From: Conus ventricosus
Taxonomy: Eukaryota > Mollusca > Gastropoda > Neogastropoda > Conidae
Direction: 5' to 3'
Length of the DNA stretch: 64,000 nt
Assembly: GCA_018398815.1 (NCBI GenBank)
Contig: CM031628.1
Location: 10,036,898 to 10,100,897 of the forward strand
A program made the translations under genes and the position numbers. The notes below the pieces were generated by a model. The model had not been told where the DNA came from. It worked only from the letters and a program-made list of their open reading frames with translations, and made no database searches. This document shows positions 1 through 10,935 of this stretch, piece by piece; position 1 is the stretch's first letter; each line of letters begins with the position of its first letter.

Positions 1-55
1 ACTACAACTGCTGCCACTACTACTACTGCTGCTGCTGCTGCTGTTGCAGGTGGTA

Positions 56-620
56 GGTGGTGGTGATGTTGCTACTGCTACTACCACTACTTCTGCCGGT
101 GTAGAGGTCCTTATGGTGGTGATGTTGCTACTGCTACTACCACTACTTCTGCCGGTGGTGGAGGTTCTTATGGTGGTGATGTTGCTACTGCTACTACCAC
201 TACTTCTGCCGGTGGTGGAGGTTCTTATGGTGGTGATGTTGCTACTGCTACTACCACTACTTCTGCCGGTGGTGGAGGTTCTTATGGTGGTGATGTTGCT
301 ACTGCTACTACCACTACTTCTGCCGGTGGTGGAGGTTCTTATAGTGGTGATGTTGCTACTGCTACTACCACTACTTCTGCCGGTGGTGGAGGTTCTTATG
401 GTGGTGATGTTGCTACTGCTATTACCACTACTTCTGCCGGTGGTGGAGGTTCTTATGGTGGTGATGTTGTTACTGCTACTACCACTACTTCTGCCGGTGG
501 TGGAGGTTCTTATGGTGGTGATGTTGCTGCTGCTACTACCACTACCTCTGCCGGTGGTGGAGGTTCTTATGGTGGTGATGTTGCTACTGCTACTACTGCT
601 ACTGTTCCTGGTGGTGTGAT
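56..620 (+). repeat. 57-bp minisatellite, about 10 copies
   Basis: A 57-bp unit repeats head to tail; phase markers (the ATGGTGGTGATG start) fall at about 113, 170, 227 and so on every 57 bases to 569, with one shorter first unit lacking a base. All three plus frames through the array are rich in small or aliphatic residues. One frame, open from about 67 to 645, reads as repeats of GGDVATATTTTSAGGGGSY, a silk- or matrix-like composition, but has no ATG. Differences between units change residues in every frame, so there is no sign of selection on a protein. Treated as a minisatellite; an exon of a glycine-rich secreted protein is the alternative. Confidence 0.85.
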
Positions 621-1300
621 AGTAGCACTACTGCTGCTGCTGCTATGACGACCAGCACTGATGCAACTTCTTCTATTTGTCGCCACTGCTGCCGCTGTTG
701 CTGCTGCCTATACTGAGTAACTATCACCACTGCCACTGCCACTACTACTGCTACTGCTGCTGCTGCTGTTGCAACTGCCGCTACTGTGAATGAATCTGCT
801 ATGGCCTTTATGCTACTATTGCTACTACTGCTGTTGCTACTACTACTACTGCTACTACCATATTGCTGCTGCTGCGGCAGCTCACTGCTGTAGCCACTAC
901 TACTCCTACTAGTACTTCGACAACTGCTACGGCTACTATTACTGCCTTTGCTGCTATATGACTACCATTTCTATACCACGACTATCATTTCTTCTACCAC
1001 CATTACTGCTGCTGCTGTTGCCACCATGACAAAGACTCCCCATTATTACTACTACTACTACTGCTACAACTACAGCTATTACTACTACCACTGTTACTAC
1101 TACAGCTATTACTACTGCAACTACTACTAGTATTACTGCCGCTGCTACCACAACTACTACTTCTGTTATCAATATTCCTGTTGTTGTCGCTGCTACTATT
1201 ACTACTACCACTGCAACTTATCCTGCAACTGCTGCCGCTGCTACCACCACTACCACTACTACTACTACTACTACTACTGCTACTCCTGCTGCTATAAGGA
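621..1300. repeat. ACT/GCT trinucleotide-rich low-complexity DNA
   Basis: Imperfect runs of ACT, GCT, ACC and CTG triplets fill this stretch. Open frames on both strands are runs of Tyr/Thr/Ser/Val caused by the triplet composition. No domain or splice structure is visible. Confidence 0.8.
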
Positions 1301-1454
1301 ATAACAAAGGAGAAAATGGGTATGATGTCAAACGTATTGCAGACACTGTCCACTCTACAGCCTGATATTTTTCTGCGATAACTTACTGTATTTCCTTCTT
1401 TTTGTACTCCCAGTTGTTATAGAACAGGGAGTACTTTAGAATGGGAACGAGAAA

Positions 1455-1512
1455 TGCTGTCTGTGTGTCTGTCCGTCCGTCTGTCTGTCCGTCCGTTCGT
1501 CCGTCCGTCCAT
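1455..1512. repeat. GTCC/GTCT simple repeat
   Basis: Short tetranucleotide run of GTCC and GTCT units next to the satellite that follows. Confidence 0.7.
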
Positions 1513-1544
1513 GGTCAAAATGTGTTCCACTCGCTCCAGACAAA

Positions 1545-2370
1545 ACTACTGGGCCGATCTTTCTGAAAATTTGTAGGCATGTTCATTATGGGTCAAGGAT
1601 GATGCCCGATGTTCAAGTTTACCGTTATAGCCGTTACTAACGGCTGTAACGGCCTGTAACGTTTTTTCTTCTTTTTGGAATATCTCCGAAAGTACTTGGC
1701 CGATCTTTGTGAAAATTAGCATGTGTGTTCATCACGGGTCACGAATAATGCTCAATGTTTTATGTTACCGTTATAGCCGTAACTAACGGCCTGTAACGGT
1801 TTTTTTTCTTTATGGAATATCTCAGAAAGTCGATCTCTCTGAAAAACAGCAGGGATGTTCATTATGGGTCACGGATGATGCCCGATATTTATTTTGAGGT
1901 TATAGCCGTTACTAATGGCTGTAACGGCCTGTAACGGTTTTTCTTCTTTTTGGAATGTCTCCGAAAGCACTTTGTCGATCTTTGTGAAAATTGTAGGTAG
2001 TTCATTATGGGTCACGGATGATGCCCTATGTTTTAGTTTACCCCGTTTAGCCATACTAACGGCTATAACGGCCCCTAACAGTTTCCCTTCTTCATGGAAT
2101 ATCTCAGAAAGTACGTGGCCGATATTTCTGAAAATTTGTAGGTATGTGCATTATGGGTCACGGATGATGCCCGATGTTCAAGTTTACCGTTTTTAGCCGT
2201 TACTAACGGCCATAATGGTTTTCTTCTTTATGGAAAATCTAAGAAAGTTCTTGGCGGATCTTTCTGAAATTTGTATGTTCATTATAGGTCACAGATGATG
2301 GCCGATGTTTACCGGAATAGCCATTACTAACGGTTAGACCAGCCCAAGACGGGTTTTCCTCTTTATGGAA
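1545..2370. repeat. Satellite-like tandem array, ~130-148 bp period, six copies
   Basis: The phrase TTCATTATGGGTCACGGATG or a close variant recurs near 1581, 1728, 1857, 1999, 2147 and 2277, giving spacings of about 147, 129, 142, 148 and 130 bp. Each unit also has TTACTAACGGC, a second ACGG-rich stretch, a CTTCTTTATGGAATATCT block and a GGCCGATCTTTCTGAAAAT block. The units differ by substitutions and small indels, so the array is old. Not transcribed as far as can be seen. Confidence 0.85.
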
Positions 2371-2416
2371 TATATCACGCGTATTCAGGATAAGCTGGAG
2401 TACGTTTATATGCTTT

Positions 2417-2450
2417 GCATCTTTGTTGTTGTTGTTGTTGTTGTTGTTGT
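2417..2450. repeat. (GTT)n microsatellite
   Basis: About nine GTT units in a row. The bases from 2450 to 2731 hold no recognisable feature. Confidence 0.8.
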
Positions 2451-2731
2451 GTTGTCCTTTTTCACTGGGCTTCCATGTTCGGGGTACTTGGTACTCCTGA
2501 CTTCCTTCACCACTCCAACCGCCGCCTCTTCCCTTTCAGTCTGCATCTGGATTCCAAATTCACGTGCAACGCACAGCTTAATCGTTTCACGTGTTGTATA
2601 CAATGACAGTGATTTGAGAAAACAGAGTGAAAGGGTGCCACCTTTGAAACGAACGCCGTCACTTCATTGGCCAGCAACCTGTCCTGTCGTTCTACCGTCT
2701 TTGGGTTTGGACATAGCAAGCCCCAGTTAGC

Positions 2732-2837
2732 GGAGGACGTCAACACAGCTTGCATAGAGTGACCCGGTCATAGCTTAGGGTGCTGACGAAGGTGGACGAC
2801 GTCAACACAGCTTGCATAGAGTGACCCGGTCATAGCT
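2732..2837. repeat. Tandem duplication abutting the assembly gap
   Basis: A 44-base segment beginning GAGGACGTCAACACAGC and ending CGGTCATAGCT occurs at 2732-2775 and again at about 2792-2837, where the gap begins. The offset is about 61 bp. The gap probably lies inside a longer tandem array. Confidence 0.7.
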
Positions 2838-2937
2838 NNNNNNNNNNNNNNNNNNNNNNNNNNNNNNNNNNNNNNNNNNNNNNNNNNNNNNNNNNNNNNN
2901 NNNNNNNNNNNNNNNNNNNNNNNNNNNNNNNNNNNNN
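2838..2937. other. Assembly gap, 100 N
   Basis: Exactly 100 N, the conventional length for a gap of unknown size. Bases 2938-3100 after it show nothing recognisable. Confidence 0.98.
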
Positions 2938-3099
2938 TTCGTTTTCGACATTTATAACGGTTATTCACATAGCAGCAATATTTCTGATTGCAAATCGTTA
3001 CTTAACAATGATTGAAAACATGGACTGTTAAAATCAATTATAAGCTTTTGATTGTGTTTTCCTCACAAAGCATAGTAGAAAGAAACTCGTGGAGAGCGT

Positions 3100-3355
3100 G
3101 GCAGCAGAGAGTCCTCAGAAGAGAAGCTCCCTTCAAGCAAGTGTTTCGGCCCCTATCTCCTGAGACACTCTAGGGGGGTTGGGCCACACCCGGTTCATGA
3201 CTCTGGATGTCCCTCTGCTGCCCCTTTTTTTCCCATCTTGGGAGGAGCCCTGGCCGGGATTCGAACCCATGACCCTCTGGACATGCTCATTTTCCATTTA
3301 ATTCCATTTAATGACTTGCACTCTAACCACCTAGCCACTGAGGTACCTGATATTT
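3100..3355 (-). mobile_element. tRNA-derived SINE
   Basis: On the minus strand the head carries an A-box-like TGGCTAGGTGG (about 3334-3344) followed by a B box GGTTCGAATCCC (about 3256-3267), a perfect match to the pol III B-box consensus. The A-to-B distance is longer than in a tRNA and the body cannot fold as a working tRNA. A non-tRNA body of about 150 bases continues toward 3100. Pol III promoter, no coding capacity; it would depend on a LINE for movement. It lies immediately 3' of the R2-type LINE fragment on the same strand, so a shared origin of the tails is possible but not shown. Confidence 0.7.
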
Positions 3356-3365
3356 GTAGGGAAAT

Positions 3366-3962
3366 TTATGCCTTATGAAGTTCACTTTTGTTCCTCCTTG
3401 ACCAGATCCAACTTGAACAGCTCTCTGCCGCTTCTGCCATTGCTTTCAGGGCTCTGGTTTTTTCCCTCCCTGCAACTGAGAGCTGTTTCAGGAGGCTGTA
3501 TGCAGACGTTCCTACAAACCCCCTAGCTCCAATTTCTGCAGTGAGGACTTTGGCCTGATAGCCTTCTTTCCTCAGGCTATTTGCCAGATCAGTATACTTT
3601 TCAGTCTTGTAGATTTGAGCTGCCTCCATTCTGTTCTCATATGGCACCATGAGCTCGATCATGATCAGCTGCTTGGTTGACTTAGAGTGGACTACTATGT
3701 CTGGTCTCATGCCACTCTTGCTGATGATCTCTGGGTAACTCTTCCATTCTGGGAGGTCTGCAGTGCACTCCCAGTCATCTGCCCCGTCCAGCAGACTCTG
3801 CCTGCATGTTCCGAGTGGCACTGTTGTTCTTGGCCATGATTTGCTACCTCCTGCCGTGAAGAATGTTGCGGGTGCTTTTGGAGTCCTGATTTTCCTTTTT
3901 GTGGTGTTGGCACTAGCCCAGACTGCTTGTAAATCTCTTTGAGCACTTGCTTGTGCCTCCAT
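3366..3962 (-). pseudogene. 3' end of an R2-type non-LTR retrotransposon (restriction-like endonuclease domain)
   Basis: An open frame of 198 codons ends at a stop at 3366. Residues about 85-165 hold the pattern RPDIVVHS, then IELMVPYE, then KYTDLANSLRKEGY, then GARGFVG, which matches the C-terminal PD-(D/E)XK-like endonuclease of R2/NeSL/Hero-class LINEs that nicks the target before reverse transcription. The reverse transcriptase that should precede it is absent: upstream lies noisy low-complexity DNA. A 5'-truncated copy is the simplest reading. The clade assignment rests on motif recall only. Confidence 0.6.
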
Positions 3963-4857
3963 GTGTACCTTCCTTGAGCCAGGCTACTTTACATGACTTA
4001 GGACTGCTCCCTGTTTTTTTTTTTCATGGCAGGGGGGGCATGCGGGATCTTTCTGTTTTTTCCCCCCTTCACCAGGTTTGCTTTTGAGGGCAGAAGGTCA
4101 ATGCAGACTAAAATTTAAACTGATCCTGAGGGGGGCCATGGCCAAATGTCTTTCCCAATGAGACTTCTTTGGAGTGCTTCTCCCCCTTTGCCTTTTGCCC
4201 TTGCTGGCCTGAGGACGCTTTCGGGAGTCTTTTGTGTCTTCTTTTTTTCCATCTCCGAATCTCAGTCTCTGTTGGCTTTTCCTTTGGCCTTTGACCCCCA
4301 TTTATTTTTGGTCACCCCGTCCTTTCTGTTGGTCTGTGGTTTCCTGTTATTTCCTGATCTGAGACTTTCTTTTGCAGAATCCTCCCCCCAGTAGTTTTTA
4401 TTTTAATCGACAGTCGGGACTGGATGTTTGAAAAGTCCTTCTCTTTCCAAAAACCCCTAAACAAATTTGGTGGTGGTGTGTGTGTGTGTGTGTGTGTGTG
4501 GGGTGTTGTGTGTGTGGGGTGGTGTGTGGTGTGTGTGTGTGGTGCATGCGTGCGCGCATGTGTGTGTTTTAAAGTTGTATTCTTTTGTATCCAAACTCAA
4601 CCAAGAAAGCTTTATCGTTTCGTTTCTATTAAACTAAATACCTGCATGCTAGACAAAAAAGTGATGGATTCCGAAAACATTCTGTAGGTTTGGTGTTTGA
4701 CCTTTTGTTTTTGTGCCGTGTTGTTGTTGTTGTTGTTTTGTTGTTGTTGTTGTGTTTTGTTGTTGTTTTGTTTTGTTGTTGTTGTTGGGGGGGGTGCGTG
4801 TGTCCGTGCGGGGGTGCGGGGCGTCGTGCGTGCGTGTCGTTGTGTTGTGTGTTGGGT

Positions 4858-4888
<31 letters not shown>

Positions 4889-5110
4889 GTTGGTGTGTGT
4901 GTTTTGGGTTGTGTGTGTGTGGTGTGTCCCCCCCATTCACCCTTTTTTTTTTTTTCCTCCAACCCTCCCACCCTTTTTCCACCTCCCCACTTCTTTTTCT
5001 TGGGGCCTTTTTTCATTTCCCCTTCCCTCCCTTCCTCCCCCTTTTTTCCCCTTTTTTTCTGGCAGATGGGAAATGGCATCTCAACGAATCGTCAAAATTT
5101 AAAAAAAATC
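3963..5110. repeat. Low-complexity region with GT and GTT microsatellites
   Basis: GT runs at about 4470-4570, GTT-rich sequence at 4717-4790, G- and GT-rich sequence at 4790-4925, then pyrimidine-rich sequence to 5065. Frames on both strands give only repeat peptides (Cys-Val, Thr-His, Phe/Pro). Bases 3963-4423 hold nothing recognisable and show the stretched homopolymers typical of the unpolished tract. Confidence 0.7.
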
Positions 5111-6629
5111 CAATCTTTAAATGCCCTTAAAAGTCTCTCATTTAAAAATTAAAAAAAAAAAAATTTACAGAAAAGTTCTTCCAAAAAGGGAAGAAAAACA
5201 TCGGTTAATCGTCTTGCATCTTTATTAAACGACTCAAAAAAAGAATGAAACAGCCAGGTTGACCAGACAACAAGCCTGTGGAGGTCCCCCCTCCTTGTTT
5301 CCGTCATCCTCACTTCTGTTAAAACATTACTTACCTCCCATGTGCAGAGAGCCCACCTACGACACACCAAAACTTCAGAACCCAAAAAAATATTGTTTCA
5401 ATTTTCCAGTCTTTTTTGGAAGATACTAAAAGGGTTTGCAATTTTTGGCCGATTGGGGTTCTCAGAAAAAGCGTGGCCCAAACCTGGGCCGATTACGAAC
5501 AAAACAATTGTCGCCGGTAAAGGGTTTAATTGGCTTACTTCTGCTGATCAAAAAAACGCTTTTTAAATACAAAAAATCTGGCGGGCATCACTATAACTCT
5601 CCCCCCTGAAGTGTATACCAAAGGGGGTATTAAACCCATTCCGTAGATATTTCCTTGATAAAATGAGAAGAAAATCCCTGGAAAAAAGCGCCAAAAATTA
5701 AAAAATAAAGATGGCATGACTAAAGGGGCTGTGAAATTACCTTCACTGCCCAACCTTCAAAAAAAATCTTTCTGGGGTTATCTTTGACAAAACCCCATTT
5801 TTTTCCGCAACCCTTTCTTTTGCACTCCTGCAGCAGACTGGGACATACAAAATCCGCTGTCGCCCAAACAAACGGTGGAGATTGAAAATCGGGCCCCGAC
5901 AGTAACAAATTTTCCCAACGCCAACGCTGTGGATTGTTCAGGAAATCACTCTCTCCTACCTTGGGTCTTAAATATAAACTAGTTTGGCAGCCTTTAAAAT
6001 ATCTAATAATGTCTTTGAGAAGCCATTTCTTTTTGCACGAGCTCACTAAAGGACAAAAAAAATCCTAACAGTGTGGTCCCCAGTCTTAAATCCATTTTTC
6101 CAGTCCATGTAACCAAAATTTTTTTCCTTGTCAATCCCTCAGTTGTTGCTGGAACAAAAGTAATCGCCAGTCACGAAAAAGCGTTTGCTCCCCAAAACTG
6201 CCCAAAAAAAACGTTCTCCCCCACTTGGGAAAAGATAACTCAAGGCAGCTAATTGTGAACTAGCCAAATTTGTCCCCCCCCTCTTAGTATTTTCCCTAAG
6301 AAAAAATGTCACCAACAGAGTCCCAAAATTCCATCCCCCACTGTCCATCTCCTCTAATTTTGATCTCAATATTATAATTGTTCAGGGGAAACCCTTTCAG
6401 TTAAATCTCAGTATAGAAAACGTGAGGGACCTGCTTACACTTCTTTTTCGGAATTCAAAAATTATTTTCAAACTGCCACCCCAAATTTTTTAATGAATTT
6501 TTTGCAAATGAAATTTTTCTTTTTTTCGTTTTCTTGGGCAAAAATCCGCCTTTTTTCTTTTGTTATTATTCTTCCTTTCCTTGTAAGGGGCAACCAGTTC
6601 AAAAGACAACAGGACAAAAGTCATAGATC
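5111..6629. other. Unassigned sequence inside an unpolished tract
   Basis: No gene is recognisable. Runs of A, T, C and G are unusually long and frequent, and short frames occur on both strands without domains. By position it could hold the 5' region of the LINE copy that begins near 6630, but I cannot align it to the corresponding stretch 17223-17935. Confidence 0.5.
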
Positions 6630-9213
6630 GTTTAAGTTTTACAAGGGGGAAACTACAGAAGCAAGTGTAACATTGCTACCTTTTTTCCATTTTTTGCAAA
6701 CCAAGTTTTGTGTCCGGGTGCTGCATCTCTAAATTGTCATAAAAATGATTTCCCAAAAACTCCGGAATCTTTTTTCCTCCTGGACTAATGCAGTGAAAAA
6801 AAAATCAAAAAAAAAGCCCCAATATGTTGGGTTAAAATTTTGTACCAACCTGTTAGAACACCCGAACTCGACGACAAACCATATTCCTCGATAGCAGGAA
6901 ACAAGGGCCAAAGTTTACAATTTGTAACTTTATTCCCCCAGAGGGTTTACCCAAAGAAGAACCGCGGGGTTTTTTGATTTAGATTCAACAAAGATGGATT
7001 ATTCTAGGTAATTTAAATTCCCCCATCAGGTCATTGCCAAAACCAATACCCAAAAACAATAAGAAATCCGCTAACACTACAGTAATGCTAACTAACGAGC
7101 TGAATAGGGGTCTATCCCCAGAATTGCTGACAAAAAAATTCATAAATTGATTTGTCCTTATACTCCGGGGTTTTTTTCCACTTTGTACGTGGAATGTCAT
7201 TCATCACCACGGTATGACCATTTTCCCTGTTGAAGCACACCCTGATAGGCCCTTTGGGGTCGGCGGGGGCTAAAAGCAACATTATTTTATCTCCGTTGAA
7301 GTTCAGATCTGGTGCTCAGAAAAACGAACATCCCCCCGGACATACAAAATCAACGAAGGAAAAAGCTAACGGGGGATTTTTTTTGCCCAAACCAATTTTA
7401 CTGGTTCTTTTAACTAAATTTTAATCTAACAAAAATCAATAGAAGATCTTAAAAACAATTATGTAAATCGAAATCCTACGAGAGCACAGATTGCGCCTTC
7501 CAAAAGATTAATTTTAAAAAGCCCATCCAAAGAGACCTCAAACCCCTTTTGGGGAATTCATCAGTGAGTTAGCCGTAAAAAATGAAAACAAGTCATTTCA
7601 AAACGGAAAGAATAGTCGTCTTCCCACCACCCCAAGTAATAAACGAACTCCACAGTAAATTAAAATTGCTAAAACAAGTAACAAGCATACTCTTGCCAAA
7701 AAAAAGAAATTAGGGAAATTTTGATCATGATTTGTTCTAAAAAACCACAGACTTTTTCAAATTTAGGGAAAGGGACATTAAAAAATCGGGGAAATTCCAT
7801 CTCCCTCAGCCTGCTCTGCATTTTTAATGATAAAATTTAAAACTAAAAAGGGAAAAAGCGAATTATTAGCAAAACTTTTGTTCAATGAGTCAGACTAAGT
7901 TTTTTATCTCAGTCTAAACAAATTCGTAAAAGGAGTTTAAGGATAATTCCAAACACTGAGCAGCAAACAAGAAAGTAACACTTTATATATAAAAAAAATT
8001 TAACAATGCATGAACTCTTTTCGCTTTTAAACGAAAAACCAGGTACGATGCCACGGGTTCAGACCACTTCCTGAACTTATTAAGCATTTTCCTGAGAGTT
8101 TGTTATAAAAGTTTTTGGGAAATTTTTTCAATTGTTGGAAGCTGGGGAAAGCTCCTTACAATTGGAAAAAACTACTTTTAACCCAAACCTTAAACAAGGA
8201 AAATCTAAAAATCTCCCCTAGTTTTCCCACCTATTTCTTTAACACCCTATTGGAAAACTTTTTGAAAGAATCATGAAAAACAGAATAAACATTTCCTTGA
8301 AAAAAAAAATGATCTTGCCCTTTATTCCAGGGTGGTTTTAGGAAAGGGAGAGGGTCACGACCACATTTTTCCACTTATCCCAAATGTGAAAAAAAATCTT
8401 TCCAAGCGTCTTCGCCCTTGCAAAGTTCTTTGATGTTCATAGAGCCTACGATTCAGTATGGCGTTCTACTTGTTGTACAAAGCACTGAAATGGGGAAAAC
8501 GAGGTCGTTTTTTTCCAATTTTTAAAAGCTTTCTTATCGGGCAGAACTATCCAAGTCAAGTAAGGAGCTTTACAAATTCTAAGACTATTAACATGGGTTT
8601 CCCCAAAGGGAAATGTAATCGCTCCAACACTTTTTTTTCGCTAATGCTTTGATATTAAACAGGTTTTTACAAAAATGCCACTTAGCTCTGTAGCAGATGA
8701 TATTGCCTTGGGGAAATGTAAACTGCAATTTTTCCAAACAACAAACCCCCAAAAGAAAATCATGAACATATCACAATATTTTTCATTTCAGAAATCAAAT
8801 GGGTCCAGTTTTTTCTGCTCACAAAGTTTTTTTTTTTGTCTTTTAAAAAAAAACAAATTTCGTTTGAAGGGGAGAAGCTGTCTCTATAAGGGTTGATAAC
8901 AATTAAAATTCCCAAACAAACAAGTAAGTTTTTCCGGTGTAATCTTCCATTTTAAACTTTTTTGGGTAAACAAACAATTACCTTGTAGAAAAGGGGAGGG
9001 AAAAAAAGGTTTATTACGTGTCTTTCTGCATCCCCCTGATTAACTGGGAAAACTAATTTCGTCTATGTCGCCTCAGGGCTATTCGTTCAATTTTGTCGCA
9101 TGGCCAAGAAGTTTTTTTTTTTTTTTTTTTAAGCGGGAAAACAGATTTAAAACAAGCAACCAGTATTTACTCGTTCGCCTTTTAAAAATTTCATTTGGAC
9201 TTCCCCCATGGCT
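6630..9213 (+). pseudogene. LINE copy 1, 5' and RT part (unpolished sequence)
   Basis: This stretch matches 17936-18416 plus 25145-27290 in order, with many single-base differences concentrated at homopolymers. Landmarks: the endonuclease start near 6650, the target-site region near 7065, the FDVHRAYDSVW motif of the reverse transcriptase near 8432-8464, and the region of the YADD catalytic box near 8690. No frame is open for long. Where copy 2 carries an LTR element (after AAATATCTC), copy 1 runs straight on, so it is an empty site. Copy 1 is itself broken at 9213 by LTR element 1 and resumes at 15257. Confidence 0.8.
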
Positions 9214-10306
9214 TGTCACGGGTTGTTACAGGCCTATGACGATTGGCCCATCTAGGGGAGTAGAATTGTTTTATTTTAGTTTTGTCGTCGTTGTTGTCGT
9301 ATACCCTCCCTTAAAGTGGGTTGTGTGTGGCTGCACCTTTGGGGTGGTTTAAACTCAGTTAGGTTTATTTCTCCTCTCTCTCTCTAATTCCCCGCCCTGC
9401 AATTAAAACCCGCAGTGGGTGGATCTTTTTCTTGTACTAGCTTTCTCTATCGCCCCCTCCGTCTTTTCCACCCGCCGCACGGCAAGGTTCCTTTAGATTT
9501 AGGGATTCCACCGTACGTAGCGTGGGATGTTGCTGCGTTTGCTCAAACGTCTTTAGCTTATGGTTGGGGGGTTTTTGTAAACCTCCCCTCGCCCATCATG
9601 CGAGTGGGTGTTAAGGTTTAAAAGCGTGGCAGACAGTACGGGCTGCGGGGGTCCCCTGCCCCGTCTTTTACTTTCCCCCATTACCTTCACCCTCCCCCGG
9701 AGACTTTTCCCCGGGGCACGCACTGGTGGGGGCCACCGCTGGGATGCCACTACTGGTGGAAAAGTGTGGGCTTTTTCGACCCTGAACCCCGTCCCGGACC
9801 TCCACACAAAGCCTTTGCCCCCCAGACCGCTCTCCCCTCCCGTTTGTGCGGTCAAGGTGTCGGCCTTTGGGCACCTCTCTCTAGGGAAACCCACCCTGTT
9901 TGGGCACTCCCCTTGCAACAGGTGTTCCTAGTAACTTTTGGGGAAAGGGAGGGGGTGTGGGGGGCCCACACTGGGAAAGGGATGGGTGCTGGGGTCATTT
10001 ATTTAGATTGTATTTTGGGGCCCTTGTGTGTCGGAATTATTATTACCATTATGATTGTTTGTTGTGGATTGGAACTTTATTTGATTGTGCATGTTGTGTG
10101 TGTTGAACTTGTTTGTGTGTTTGGAATACTTATTGTGTTGGCAAGGGGCTGCGTTTAAATATTTATTTGTGTTGCTGTGTTTGATGTAAAAATGGGTTTG
10201 TTCGTAATTTTTCTTGTGTGGGGCTCTTGCAAAAGGGGTGTGAGGTCAGCCCCTCCTTCACCCCATCTAGACCGATCCTTTGGGGAGACCCCAGGGGTCG
10301 GTGACA
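9214..10306 (+). repeat. 5' LTR of element 1
   Basis: Starts TGTCACGGG and ends GGTCGGTGACA. It aligns to the 3' LTR at 14090-15256 throughout, but is about 75 bases shorter and differs at many homopolymer-adjacent positions. Since element 2 and the 3' LTR agree with each other against this copy, the differences are mostly sequencing error rather than age. Confidence 0.85.
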
Positions 10307-10327
10307 TTTGTGGGGGGCTCGTCCGGG
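10307..10327 (+). promoter_or_regulatory. Primer binding site, tRNA-Pro type
   Basis: Directly after the LTR end comes GGGGGGCTCGTCCGGGG. The core GGGGCTCGTCCGG is what proline-tRNA-primed elements use. The copy in element 2 (19840-19856) reads GGGGCTCGTCCGGAT without the extra Gs. Confidence 0.65.
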
Positions 10328-10904
10328 GTGTGAAGGGGTCTGGCTGTCTCTCTCCGTTTTGCGGGGGCCTGTCCAGTTTTGTTTTTTTTTGTATACGTTT
10401 TATCAGGCGGTTTGTTTTGGGGGTTGGGGGGGTACTCTAGCGTGTAGGTCTTGGGGGGCCCGAAGGAACATCCGGTTTTGACCGGGGGGTCGAGGGGGGC
10501 CAGGGGGATCGACCGCGTCCAACCCCCTTCCCCCCACCCTCACGCAGACACGGCCGTAAATCTTGCCCTTTTTGTGGCCACTCGTCTGCCATTCCCTGTT
10601 TGTAGTTTCCATTTTTTTTTCCGGGGGGTTTTGAGTACAGGGGGTTATCGGACGTTATGTACTTTTTCCTCTCCCTGTTTTCCCTCTGCCAGTTTGTTGT
10701 TTTTTTTTCCCCCACCCCACGCACGTTGCTCGTGCTGTGGGGGCGCGGGGTTTTTCCAAGGGGGGGCACCGGGCAAGTTTTTTTTTTTTTTTTTTTTTTT
10801 TCCGGCCACCCCACTCCTTTGCCGGTTGTGGAGCGCGGGGTTTTCCAGATGGGAGCAGCCGGAAATTGTCCGCACAACCCCACACACACACACACACACC
10901 ACAC

Positions 10905-10935
<31 letters not shown>

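Noticed and set aside
44..619. 191-codon Leu/Val/Pro repeat frame through the first minisatellite
   Set aside because: Two of the three frames are open purely because of the 57-bp unit; unit-to-unit differences show no preference for silent changes.
948..1353. Tyr-rich and Ser-rich frames on opposite strands
   Set aside because: They follow directly from ACT/GCT triplet composition and overlap each other.
3256..3344. A functional tRNA gene on the minus strand
   Set aside because: A and B boxes are present but spacing is too long and no acceptor or anticodon arms can be formed; it fits a SINE head.
4612..5152. Several 100-150 codon frames of Thr-His, Cys-Val and Phe-Pro
   Set aside because: Translations of GT, GTT and pyrimidine-rich DNA in an error-prone tract.
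9214..10306. Dating element 1 as old from 5' versus 3' LTR differences
   Set aside because: Differences sit at homopolymers and only in the 5' copy; the pattern is sequencing error.
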